22,032 nucleotides of DNA from an uncultured Mycoplasmatota bacterium (GTDB taxonomy: Bacteria; Bacillota_I; Bacilli_A; RF39; UBA660), in assembly GCA_900552235.1 (NCBI GenBank), contig URYZ01000012.1:1-22032 (forward strand), written 5' to 3'. This document shows, piece by piece, positions 13,737-20,763 of this stretch; positions within the stretch are counted from its first letter, which is position 1; each line of letters starts with the position of its first letter. The notes beneath the pieces are model-generated. The model did not search any database. It was not told the origin of the DNA and saw only the letters and a program-made list of their open reading frames with translations. The position numbers and the translations under genes are program-made.

Positions 13737-14813
13737 ATGAAAGTAATTATAACAGCAGGAGGAACAGGTGGTCATATATATCCTGCAATATCAATTATAG
13801 AAAAAATAAAAGAAATGGATAAGTCTTGTGAAATATTATATATAGGAACAACTAATCGTATGGAAAAAGACATTATTCCTAATATGAATATAAATTATGA
13901 AGGAATAAAAATTAATGGGTTAAGTAAAAATCCTGTTACTTGTTTTAAATGTTTAACTAACACTTTAAAAGGAATAGATAAATGTTCTAAAATAATGAAA
14001 AGTTTTAAACCAGATGTTGTCGTAGGAGTAGGAGGATATGTTACTGTTCCTGTTGTTTTAGCAGCACATAAACTAAATATTCCTGTTGTTTTACATGAAC
14101 AAAATAGTGTTCCTGGTAAGGCAAATAAATTCTTAAGTAAATATGCAAATGTTGTATGTGTTTCAATAAAAGATACTTTAAAATATTTTAAAAATGGTGT
14201 ATTTACAGGCAATCCAAGAAGTGAAGTTGTTTTAAAATCTAAAACAGGTGATAAAAGTAAATATAATTTAACAAAGAATAAAAAACTTGTTCTTATAACA
14301 ACAGGTTCTTTAGGGGCTAGTTCAATAAATGAAAAAATAGTAGAAAATAAAGATTTATTAACAAATAAAGATTATGAAATACTTTTTGTAACAGGTAATT
14401 CTTCTTATGATGAAATAAATTCTAATATAGGTAAAAGTTCTAATATAAAAGTTGTCCCATACATTAAAGATATGCCTGAAGTATTAAAGTTTACTGATAT
14501 TATTGTATCAAGGGCAGGGGCAACAACAATTTCTGAAATTTTATCTTTAGGACTTGTTAGTATTCTTATTCCAAGCCCATATGTTGCTAATAATCATCAA
14601 TATTTAAATGCTTTATCCTTAAAAAATAACGATGCTTGTATTTTAATGGAAGAAAAAGATTTTGATATGGAAAAATTAATAAAGGAAATAGATACTTTAT
14701 TAAATAATAAAGAAGAATATAACAAAATAAGTAATAATGCTAAAAAATTAGGGGTAAAAAATAGTGCAACTTTGATATACAATGAAATAAAAAAATTAAC
14801 TAATGATAAGTAG
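13737..14813 (+). CDS. murG: MurG, lipid II-forming GlcNAc transferase
   Basis: A 358-residue GT28 glycosyltransferase that moves N-acetylglucosamine from UDP-GlcNAc to lipid I, making lipid II at the inner face of the membrane. Visible motifs are GGTGGH (8-13), HEQN (120-123, with SVPGKAN), the variant G-loop TTGSLGA (188-194; usually GGSQGA), SRAGATTISE (258-267) for UDP-GlcNAc binding, and NNHQ (285-288). Length is normal. AAAGGTG precedes the ATG. murB follows after 11 nt and divIB after murB by 12 nt, so this is a remnant of the division and cell wall cluster, which in many Bacilli also holds murD, ftsW and ftsA. Confidence 0.97.
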   Translation: MKVIITAGGTGGHIYPAISIIEKIKEMDKSCEILYIGTTNRMEKDIIPNMNINYEGIKINGLSKNPVTCFKCLTNTLKGIDKCSKIMKSFKPDVVVGVGGYVTVPVVLAAHKLNIPVVLHEQNSVPGKANKFLSKYANVVCVSIKDTLKYFKNGVFTGNPRSEVVLKSKTGDKSKYNLTKNKKLVLITTGSLGASSINEKIVENKDLLTNKDYEILFVTGNSSYDEINSNIGKSSNIKVVPYIKDMPEVLKFTDIIVSRAGATTISEILSLGLVSILIPSPYVANNHQYLNALSLKNNDACILMEEKDFDMEKLIKEIDTLLNNKEEYNKISNNAKKLGVKNSATLIYNEIKKLTNDK

Positions 14814-14824
14814 AAGGTGAAAAA

Positions 14825-15730
14825 ATGTTAAAACTTGAAGAAATTATAAATTTACTTGAGAATGATGGAAATATAAAAGAAAATGTTAGTTTAAAAACAC
14901 TTACAACTTTAAAAGTTGGAGGAATAAGTAAATATGTTTTTTATCCTAATGATGTTTCTTCTTTAAAAAAAGCATTAACTTTATTTAAAGAAAATAATAT
15001 AAATTATAAAATATTTGGTAATGGTTCTAATATTATACCAAGTGATAAAATTTATGATGGTGTAATAATAAAATTAAGTTTATTAAATAATTTAAAAATA
15101 GAAGATGAAATAGTAGAAGTTGAAGCAGGTTATAGTTTAATGAAATTAGCTAAAGATGTTATTAAACTTGGACTTAGTGGTTTAGAATGGGCAAATGGTA
15201 TACCTGGTACAATCGGGGGAGCAGTATATATGAATGCTGGAGCTTATAAACAAGATATGAGTCTTATATTAAAAGATGTTACTTTACTTGATAGTAATAT
15301 GAATATAATAACATTAAACAAAAATGATTTGGATTTTAGTTATAGACATTCTAGATTAATGGAAGAAGAACTTATATGCTTAAAAGCCACTTTAAAACTT
15401 GAAAAGAAAGATATTTCTTTAATTGAAGAAGTTGTTAATAAAAGAAAAGAAAAAAGAATAGAAACACAACCACTTGAATATCCATCTGCAGGTTCTGTTT
15501 TTAGAAATCCCAAGGATGATTTTGCGGGAAGATTAATTGAAGAATGTAATTTAAAAGGTAAGCGAATTGGGGGGGCAATGATAAGTTCTAAACATGCTAA
15601 TTTTATTATAAATAAAAATAATGCAACAGGAGAAGATGTTTTAAATTTAATTAACCTAGCTAAAAAAGAAGTAAAAGAAAAATTTGATATAGAGTTAAAA
15701 CAAGAACAAGAATTATTTAATTTTGATTAA
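14825..15730 (+). CDS. murB: UDP-N-acetylenolpyruvoylglucosamine reductase
   Basis: A 301-residue cytoplasmic FAD enzyme that reduces UDP-GlcNAc-enolpyruvate to UDP-MurNAc with NADPH. FAD-binding parts include FGNGSNII (64-71) and GLEWANGIPGTIGGAVYMNAGAY (about 119-141). The substrate Arg lies in SYRHSR (172-177), and the proton-donor Ser in PSAGSVFRNP (S224). The Glu-rich C-terminal strand is LKQEQELF. AGAAGGTG precedes the ATG. It is second in the murG-murB-divIB unit; the order is typical of Firmicutes. Confidence 0.96.
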   Translation: MLKLEEIINLLENDGNIKENVSLKTLTTLKVGGISKYVFYPNDVSSLKKALTLFKENNINYKIFGNGSNIIPSDKIYDGVIIKLSLLNNLKIEDEIVEVEAGYSLMKLAKDVIKLGLSGLEWANGIPGTIGGAVYMNAGAYKQDMSLILKDVTLLDSNMNIITLNKNDLDFSYRHSRLMEEELICLKATLKLEKKDISLIEEVVNKRKEKRIETQPLEYPSAGSVFRNPKDDFAGRLIEECNLKGKRIGGAMISSKHANFIINKNNATGEDVLNLINLAKKEVKEKFDIELKQEQELFNFD

Positions 15731-15742
15731 AAAGAGGTTTAT

Positions 15743-16414
15743 ATGAAGAAAAAAAAGAAAAAGATGAAGAAGGGTTTTATTAAATTTTGTTTAATTATTT
15801 TAATTCTTTTTGGTATTAGTACTTTAGTTTATTATGGTATTGGTCCTAACATTAAAAATATTTATGTTTTGGATAATAATTATTTAAGTGATCAAGAAAT
15901 AATAGATCTTGCAGGATTAAATACTTATCCTAATTTTTACACAGCATCATCTAGTTCAATAAAAAAGAAATTAAAGAGTAATACTTTAATAAAAGATGTT
16001 AAAATTAAAAAAAGATTATTTAATAAAATATATATTTATGTAGATGAATATGAAGTATTATTTTATAATCAAAATACTTCTAAATATGTTTTAGAAAATA
16101 AAAAAGAAGTTTTATTAGATGGTATTGTTGTGCCAACTTTAATAAATTATGTTCCAGATACAAAATATAATACGTTTATAAATAAATATATTTTATTAGA
16201 TGATAAAGTAAAACAAAAAATATCAGAAATTAAATATGATCCTAATACAATTGATGAAGATAGATTTTTTCTTTATATGAATGATGGTAATTATGTTTAT
16301 ATAACTTTAACAAAGATGGAACTTTTAAATAAATATAATGAAGCCATAACAAAAGTTGAAGGTAAAAAAGGTACATTATATTTAGATTCAGGAAATTATT
16401 TTGAAATTAGATAA
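15743..16414 (+). CDS. divIB: Cell division protein DivIB/FtsQ
   Basis: A 223-residue bitopic division protein. It has a very basic cytoplasmic start (MKKKKKKMKKG), one membrane helix (about 12-32) and a POTRA domain (about 36-105, beginning IKNIYVLDNNYLSDQEII), followed by the beta domain. DivIB joins FtsL and DivIC to control septal peptidoglycan synthesis. It is short compared with Bacillus DivIB (about 260) but keeps the same architecture. AAAGAGG lies before the ATG. It closes the mur unit, and a new promoter for tRNA-Arg starts right after its stop. Confidence 0.88.
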   Translation: MKKKKKKMKKGFIKFCLIILILFGISTLVYYGIGPNIKNIYVLDNNYLSDQEIIDLAGLNTYPNFYTASSSSIKKKLKSNTLIKDVKIKKRLFNKIYIYVDEYEVLFYNQNTSKYVLENKKEVLLDGIVVPTLINYVPDTKYNTFINKYILLDDKVKQKISEIKYDPNTIDEDRFFLYMNDGNYVYITLTKMELLNKYNEAITKVEGKKGTLYLDSGNYFEIR

Positions 16415-16420
16415 AATGTC

Positions 16421-16449
16421 TTGAAAAAAATTAATATTTGGGGTATAAT
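16421..16449 (+). promoter_or_regulatory. Promoter of tRNA-Arg
   Basis: TTGAAA (16421-16426) and TATAAT (16444-16449) with a 17-nt spacer. The distance to the tRNA 5' end is about 21 nt. Confidence 0.85.
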
Positions 16450-16470
16450 TAACTAGTAATTGTTAGTTAT

Positions 16471-16547
16471 GCGCCCATAGCTCAATTGGATAGAGCGTTT
16501 GGCTACGGACCAAAAGGTTAGGGGTTCGACTCCCTTTGGGCGCACCA
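16471..16547 (+). tRNA. tRNA-Arg (anticodon ACG)
   Basis: A full cloverleaf with an encoded CCA. The acceptor stem is GCGCCCA/TGGGCGC with discriminator A. The anticodon arm is TTTGG-CTACGGA-CCAAA, giving ACG. The T arm is AGGGG-TTCGACT-CCCTT. A34 is normally deaminated to inosine, so this tRNA would read CGU, CGC and CGA, codons that are rare here compared with AGA. Confidence 0.97.
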
Positions 16548-16561
16548 TTTATGAAAGTGTG

Positions 16562-16592
16562 AAGGACTTTTTTAAGTTCTTTTTATTTTTTT
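16562..16592 (+). terminator. tRNA-Arg terminator
   Basis: An 8-bp stem with one G-U pair (AAGGACTT 16562-16569 with AAGTTCTT 16574-16581), a TTTT loop and a long T-rich tail. Confidence 0.8.
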
Positions 16593-16604
16593 AACATAAA
16601 AAAT

Positions 16605-16637
16605 AAAAATAGTTAGCATTATTTACTAACTATTTTT
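16605..16637. terminator. Bidirectional terminator between tRNA-Arg and a leftward small gene
   Basis: A perfect 12-bp stem (AAAAATAGTTAG 16605-16616 with CTAACTATTTTT 16626-16637) with a 9-nt loop and T-runs on both strands. The stop codon of the leftward gene is in the right arm. Confidence 0.85.
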
Positions 16638-16790
16638 TGTTGATATTATTTTTACTTTGCTTTTTCCTTTTAGTACATTGTTACTCCATTTGAAGGGTTT
16701 AACACCACTTAAGGCTTCTTTCATACTTATTGTAGTTCGAGGTTTGGTAAAGAATCCTTTTGGAAATTTAGAGCATTCTTTTTTTTGCAT
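16626..16790 (-). CDS. Small basic protein, 54 residues, unknown function
   Basis: An ATG at 16790 with GAGGTG upstream opens a 54-codon frame ending TAG at 16626. The protein starts MQKKECSKFPKGFFTKPRTT and contains SMKEALSGVKPFKW and a Lys-rich tail. It has no membrane segment. The pattern of Pro, Gly, Phe and Trp residues (FPKGFF, KPR, PFKW) looks like a conserved short family rather than chance coding. It has a TTGACA-17-TATTAT promoter and its own terminator, so it is a complete single-gene unit. No function is assigned. Confidence 0.75.
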   Translation of the reverse strand: MQKKECSKFPKGFFTKPRTTISMKEALSGVKPFKWSNNVLKGKSKVKIISTKNS

Positions 16791-16855
16791 ATAAACACCT
16801 CTTTTTTATAATTATACACTAAATTTAATATAAAATGTATAAACAATTGTTGTAT

Positions 16856-16884
16856 ATAATATCATTTAACTGTAATTTTGTCAA
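16856..16884 (-). promoter_or_regulatory. Promoter of the 54-residue protein gene
   Basis: On the minus strand TTGACA (16884-16879) and TATTAT (16861-16856) are 17 nt apart. An AACAATTGTT palindrome overlaps the expected start of transcription and could bind a regulator. Confidence 0.7.
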
Positions 16885-16901
16885 CTAACTTAAGATTTTA
16901 T

Positions 16902-17165
16902 TTAAACTTCCACTTTTTCAAGATTTTCTGTTATGTTTTTTAATAATCCTTTTTCATTAAGAACAAGGATTAATTGTACTAGTTCATCCAATAATTCTGC
17001 TTCCATATGTGCTATAAATTTATATTCTATTAAACTTTTATTAAAATAATACAATTGATCTGCTTTTATATAACCATTTTTAGAATTGATTTTATCACCC
17101 GAGATATATTCTTCTTTAATTGGTAAGTTTTCTTGATATTTTAATTTTTTGTACCTAAAATTCAT
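16902..17165 (-). CDS. Hypothetical protein, 87 residues
   Basis: An 87-residue protein of unknown family, starting MNFRYKKLKYQENLP, mostly hydrophilic. Its C-terminal half (about 50-82, HMEAELLDELVQLILVLNEKGLL) looks helical. There is no signal peptide. It has no recognisable Shine-Dalgarno before the ATG, which is unlike its neighbours. Its promoter is followed by an 18-bp inverted repeat at the transcript 5' end, so control there is likely. Coding status is supported by the promoter and codon pattern but not by homology I can name. Confidence 0.6.
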   Translation of the reverse strand: MNFRYKKLKYQENLPIKEEYISGDKINSKNGYIKADQLYYFNKSLIEYKFIAHMEAELLDELVQLILVLNEKGLLKNITENLEKVEV

Positions 17166-17181
17166 TTTATAAAAAATAATG

Positions 17182-17199
17182 GTAACACATTGGTGTTAC
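17182..17199. promoter_or_regulatory. Inverted repeat (operator or leader hairpin)
   Basis: GTAACAC-ATTG-GTGTTAC is a perfect 7-bp inverted repeat just downstream of the -10 box of the 87-residue gene. As DNA it would suit a dimeric repressor. As leftward RNA it forms a hairpin followed by a U-rich stretch, so attenuation is also possible. Confidence 0.6.
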
Positions 17200-17207
17200 T
17201 AAGTATA

Positions 17208-17236
17208 ATTATATAATAATAAAAATGATAAAACAA
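17208..17236 (-). promoter_or_regulatory. Promoter of the 87-residue protein gene
   Basis: On the minus strand TTGTTT (17236-17231) and TATAAT (17213-17208) with 17-nt spacing. Transcription would start near 17200, at the edge of the inverted repeat. Confidence 0.6.
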
Positions 17237-17256
17237 GCGAACAAGTTATCTTTTTG

Positions 17257-17285
17257 TTGAATTTAAAAAAACTAATTTTTATATA
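17257..17285 (+). promoter_or_regulatory. Promoter of the DUF1653 gene
   Basis: TTGAAT (17257-17262) and TATATA (17280-17285), 17-nt spacing, about 45 nt before the start codon. Confidence 0.5.
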
Positions 17286-17330
17286 GCGAAACTAAATAAT
17301 ATATGTTAAGATTTATATGGAGGAAGTTTT

Positions 17331-17576
17331 ATGAATGAATTAAAAATAAAAGGAATTTATAAACATTTTAAAGGTGATTATTATATTGTTGAAGATATAG
17401 CTATTCATAGTGAAACAAAGGAAGAATATGTTATTTATCGTGCTTTATATGGAAATAATAATCTTTATATAAGACCTAAAGATATGTTTTTAAGTGAAGT
17501 TGATTATAAAAAATATCCAAATATTAAACAAAAGTATAGATTTGAATTACAAAATATTGAAAGTGTAAATAAGTAA
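17331..17576 (+). CDS. DUF1653 protein
   Basis: An 81-residue cytoplasmic protein. It shows the DUF1653 pattern: GIYKHFKGDYYIVEDIAIHSET, then VIYRALYG and LYIRPKDMF. The domain is a small beta-rich fold of unknown function. GGAGG lies just before the ATG. The next gene starts 12 nt later, so the two are probably co-transcribed. Confidence 0.9.
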   Translation: MNELKIKGIYKHFKGDYYIVEDIAIHSETKEEYVIYRALYGNNNLYIRPKDMFLSEVDYKKYPNIKQKYRFELQNIESVNK

Positions 17577-17588
17577 GGAGAAAGTTAT

Positions 17589-18536
17589 ATGAAAGATGAA
17601 AATAATAATTTATTAGGAATACTTGGTGCGATTCTAGGAGCATTTGTTGGTGCGATACCATGGATTTTAGTTTATGTATATGGAAATTTAATGTTTTCAA
17701 TTTTAGCTTTTATTATAGCATTAGTGTCTTTTAAAGGTTATACTTTATTAAAGGGTAAAGTTACAAAACATACACCACTAATTATAGGTATTATTTCTGT
17801 TTTAACTGTAATTATATCTACATTAATAATTATTCCGGGTTTAATTTTAGCTAAAAAAGGATTTGCTGTTAATATAAAAAGTATAATTTCGTTATATAAT
17901 AGTTCAACATTTGTATTTGCTATTATAAGAGATTTAGTAATAGCAATTATTTTTACAATTTTAGGTATAAGTGGTGTGATAAATCAAATAAAAGCAAAAG
18001 GGTTAGATGAAGAAGCAGCAAAAGAACATTCAAAAAAACAAAATACATTATATACAATATTAATTGTCATAGCTATTGTTATATCTGCTGTTGTTGGATC
18101 TATTAACACTAGTGATAATAAACCTAATACTAAAACAAAACTTTATGAAACAGAAGGTATAAAAATAACTTTACCAAATGATATGTTAGTTTATAATACA
18201 AAAGATTATGATATTTCATATGCTAATAATAGTTTAATGTTTTTAGGAATAAAAGAACCATTTACTATTCTTAGTGATATAGGTTTAGATAGTAGTTCAA
18301 CTGTTGAAGAATATGCCGTAAAAGTACAAGAGGCTAATAGAACTCCAACATTTATTCCAAAAGATGATTATATGTATTATACAAAAACAGAAAAAATTGA
18401 TAATACAAGTTATGATTATGTAATAATGGTAGCTAAAGGTAAGGATTCTTTCTATATTTTAAATTTTATATCTTTACCAAAAGATAAAATGCAAGATAAA
18501 GTATTTTCTTATATAGATACAATTGAATTTGAATAA
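17589..18536 (+). CDS. Membrane protein with an extracytoplasmic C-terminal domain
   Basis: A 315-residue protein of unknown function. About five membrane helices lie in residues 8-170; the first pair is Gly/Ala-rich (ILGAILGAFVGAIPWIL). A soluble domain follows (about 175-315, KLYETEGIKITLPNDM to VFSYIDTIEFE). That domain resembles the surface domains often found in Firmicutes membrane or lipoproteins, with an amphipathic strand pattern ending in FSYIDTIEF. AAGGAGA precedes the ATG. A strong terminator follows, so it ends the DUF1653 unit. Confidence 0.75.
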   Translation: MKDENNNLLGILGAILGAFVGAIPWILVYVYGNLMFSILAFIIALVSFKGYTLLKGKVTKHTPLIIGIISVLTVIISTLIIIPGLILAKKGFAVNIKSIISLYNSSTFVFAIIRDLVIAIIFTILGISGVINQIKAKGLDEEAAKEHSKKQNTLYTILIVIAIVISAVVGSINTSDNKPNTKTKLYETEGIKITLPNDMLVYNTKDYDISYANNSLMFLGIKEPFTILSDIGLDSSSTVEEYAVKVQEANRTPTFIPKDDYMYYTKTEKIDNTSYDYVIMVAKGKDSFYILNFISLPKDKMQDKVFSYIDTIEFE

Positions 18537-18544
18537 AAATATTT

Positions 18545-18573
18545 AAGATGAATTTTAAAATTCATCTTTTTTT
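18545..18573 (+). terminator. Terminator after the membrane protein gene
   Basis: AAGATGAATTTT (18545-18556) and AAAATTCATCTT (18557-18568) form a perfect 24-nt palindrome whose innermost bases make the loop, followed by TTTTT. Confidence 0.88.
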
Positions 18574-18633
18574 GTTTAATTTATCATACTTTAACATTTA
18601 AAAATATATAATTAAATGATTATGAGGTGTGTT

Positions 18634-19698
18634 ATGAAAAAAATATTTTTGTTTGTAATAAGTTTTATTTTATTTAGTAGTAATGTATTAGCATCATCAA
18701 TTATTATGGATATTGATAGTGGAAGAATATTTAATGAAAAATCTAGTAATGAGGTTCGTTTAATCGCATCTACTACTAAAATAATGACAGCAATTCTTGC
18801 TATTGAATCTAATAGATTAGAAGATATAGTAACAGCAAAAGAAGAAGTACTTTCAATGTATGGAAGTAATATATATTTAGAACTTAATGAAAATATGACT
18901 TTATTAGATTTAGTATATGGTCTTATGCTTCGAAGTGGAAATGATGCCTCTGTTGTTATAGCAAGTTATGTTGGTGGTAACATTGAAAACTTTGTTAAAA
19001 TAATGAATAAAAAAGCCAAAGAATTGGGCCTTACTAATACAACTTTTTCTAATCCTAATGGTTTAGATGACGATACTAAAAATTATTCTACAGCAAAAGA
19101 CTTAGCTATACTTTATGCTTATGCTTATAAAAATAAAACATTTAGAGATATCGTAGGTACAAAATACTATAAAACAACAAGTGATTTAAAATCATATACT
19201 TGGAAAAATAGAAATAATTTACTTTTTACATATAGTAAAGCAAATGGGGGAAAAACAGGATATACTCCTCTTGCAGGTAGACTTCTTGTTTCAAGTGCCT
19301 CAAATAATGATTTAAACTTGTGTATGGTTACAATAGATAAATCATCATATCTTTATGAAGTACATGAAGCATCTTATGAAAAAATATTTTCTAAATATAA
19401 AAATTATTTAATTTTAGATAAATCAAACTTTGGAGTTAACACATCTTTAGAGGGTAACCCCTTTATAAAAGAATCATTTAAATATCCATTAACTGAAGAA
19501 GAATTTAAATCTATAAAAATTAAAACTAAAATAAATGAAAATAAAAAATATAAAAATAATGATAAAATAGGTAAGGTATATATATATTTAAATGATGATA
19601 TTATATATTCTAATGATATTTATATCGAAAAAGAAAATAAAAGTATTTTTACAAAAATAAAAAATATTTTTACTACGATAGTTGATAAAATCTTTTAA
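18634..19698 (+). CDS. Serine D-alanyl-D-alanine carboxypeptidase (PBP5/DacA type)
   Basis: A 354-residue secreted penicillin-binding protein that trims the terminal D-Ala of wall pentapeptides. The signal peptide is residues 1-20 (ending VLA). The catalytic motifs are S46-TT-K49 (SxxK), S101-G-N103 (SxN) and K207-T-G209 (KTG). A C-terminal beta domain and an amphipathic end helix (SIFTKIKNIFTTIVDKIF) follow, the usual membrane-attachment element of this class. The start is the ATG at 18634 with GAGGTG upstream; the ATG at 18616 lies before that site and is rejected. It precedes rluB, a neighbourhood also seen in Bacillus, where dacB lies near rluB; the paralogue name cannot be fixed. Confidence 0.95.
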   Translation: MKKIFLFVISFILFSSNVLASSIIMDIDSGRIFNEKSSNEVRLIASTTKIMTAILAIESNRLEDIVTAKEEVLSMYGSNIYLELNENMTLLDLVYGLMLRSGNDASVVIASYVGGNIENFVKIMNKKAKELGLTNTTFSNPNGLDDDTKNYSTAKDLAILYAYAYKNKTFRDIVGTKYYKTTSDLKSYTWKNRNNLLFTYSKANGGKTGYTPLAGRLLVSSASNNDLNLCMVTIDKSSYLYEVHEASYEKIFSKYKNYLILDKSNFGVNTSLEGNPFIKESFKYPLTEEEFKSIKIKTKINENKKYKNNDKIGKVYIYLNDDIIYSNDIYIEKENKSIFTKIKNIFTTIVDKIF

Positions 19699-19710
19699 AT
19701 CCTTTATAAT
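19682..19710 (+). promoter_or_regulatory. Promoter of rluB
   Basis: TTGATA (19682-19687) and TATAAT (19705-19710) with 17-nt spacing; the -35 lies within the last codons of the carboxypeptidase gene. Confidence 0.75.
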
Positions 19711-19734
19711 TTAGTTATTAAAAAGGTGATGTTT

Positions 19735-20460
19735 ATGGAAAGATTACAAAAAGTTATTGCTAGTACTGGTTACTGTTCAAGAAGAAAAGCAGAAGAATTA
19801 ATTAAAGAGGGTAAAGTAATGGTGGATAATGAAATTATTACAACTCTTGGACATAAAGTTTTAAGTAATGCTGAAATTATTATTGATGGTGTTTTATTAG
19901 AAAAAGAAAACAAAGTATATTTTTTACTTAATAAACCACGTGGTGTTATATCAAGTGTAAATGATGATAAAAAAAGAACAACTGTTGTAGATTTAATTGA
20001 TACAAATATAAGAGTATATCCTGTAGGAAGACTTGATTATGATACAACAGGGATTATTCTTCTTACTAATGATGGGGAGTTTTCTAATATGTTAACTAGT
20101 CCTAAAAATGAAATAGAAAAAACATATATTGCTAAAGTAAAAGGATTATTGTTACCTGTAGAAATTAAAAAATTAAAATCAGGTGTTAAAATAGATAATT
20201 ATATTACAAGTCCTTGTAAAGTTAAAGTTAGAAGTTATAATAAAAAAACTGATACTTCAATGGTTGAAATAACAATTCATGAAGGTAAAAATCATCAAGT
20301 TAAAAAAATGTTTGAAAGTATAAATCATGAAGTATTAAAATTAAAAAGAGAAAAAATAGCATTTTTAAATTTAAATGGTGTACCATCAGGTCATTATAGA
20401 AATTTAACTCCTAAAGAAGTAAAACAATTATATTGTTTAAGTAAAAAAAGTTCTAAATAA
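19735..20460 (+). CDS. rluB: 23S rRNA pseudouridine synthase RluB-type
   Basis: A 241-residue RsuA/RluB-family enzyme that isomerises a uridine in 23S rRNA (U2605 in E. coli numbering). An S4 RNA-binding domain at 2-48 (RLQKVIASTGYCSRRKAEELI) is followed by the catalytic domain with VYFLLNKPRGVISS and the active-site Asp D101 in GRLDYDTTG. GKNHQVKKMF is the usual GRNHQVRRMF motif. The start is the ATG at 19735 after AAGGTGATG; the ATG at 19726 lies in that site. RsuA and RluB are hard to separate by sequence alone; gene context favours RluB. Confidence 0.92.
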   Translation: MERLQKVIASTGYCSRRKAEELIKEGKVMVDNEIITTLGHKVLSNAEIIIDGVLLEKENKVYFLLNKPRGVISSVNDDKKRTTVVDLIDTNIRVYPVGRLDYDTTGIILLTNDGEFSNMLTSPKNEIEKTYIAKVKGLLLPVEIKKLKSGVKIDNYITSPCKVKVRSYNKKTDTSMVEITIHEGKNHQVKKMFESINHEVLKLKREKIAFLNLNGVPSGHYRNLTPKEVKQLYCLSKKSSK

Positions 20461-20469
20461 GAACTTTTT
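20445..20469. terminator. Shared terminator of rluB and ferredoxin
   Basis: A perfect 10-bp stem AAAAAGTTCT/AGAACTTTTT (20445-20454 with 20460-20469) with a 5-nt loop and T-runs in both directions. It contains the rluB stop codon and touches the convergent ferredoxin stop codon. Confidence 0.85.
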
Positions 20470-20656
20470 ATTCATTTACTTCAATTGCATTAACAGGGCA
20501 ACTTTCACTTGCATCTTTTACTTCTTCTTCTAAATTTTCAGGGATAATATCAACAATTACTTCAGCAACTCCTTCATCATTTATTTCAAAGACATCTGGA
20601 ACTAAAGCTTGACATGCTCCGCATCCAATACACATATTTTTAACTTTTGCTTTCAT
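20468..20656 (-). CDS. [4Fe-4S] ferredoxin
   Basis: A 62-residue acidic electron carrier with a single [4Fe-4S] cluster. The ligands are C9, C12, C15 (CIGCGAC) and C53 (SCPVNAI). The middle lacks a second Cys set, as in Bacillus Fer-type monocluster ferredoxins. AGGAGG precedes the ATG and a TTGTTT-16-TATAAT promoter lies upstream. The redox partners cannot be told from this window. Confidence 0.95.
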   Translation of the reverse strand: MKAKVKNMCIGCGACQALVPDVFEINDEGVAEVIVDIIPENLEEEVKDASESCPVNAIEVNE

Positions 20657-20675
20657 AAAACATCCTCCTAATAAA

Positions 20676-20703
20676 ATTATATACTAAAATAAATAAAAAA
20701 CAA
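20676..20703 (-). promoter_or_regulatory. Ferredoxin promoter
   Basis: On the minus strand TTGTTT (20703-20698) and TATAAT (20681-20676), 16-nt spacing, 20 nt before the start codon. Confidence 0.6.
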
Positions 20704-20763
20704 TATATTTTATTTTTTTCTTTTATATGGTACAATTATATATAGTAAAGTAGGTGTGAAGTT

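Noticed and set aside
13895..14212. 105-codon minus-strand frame inside murG
   Set aside because: It is antisense to conserved MurG motifs and has no start signals.
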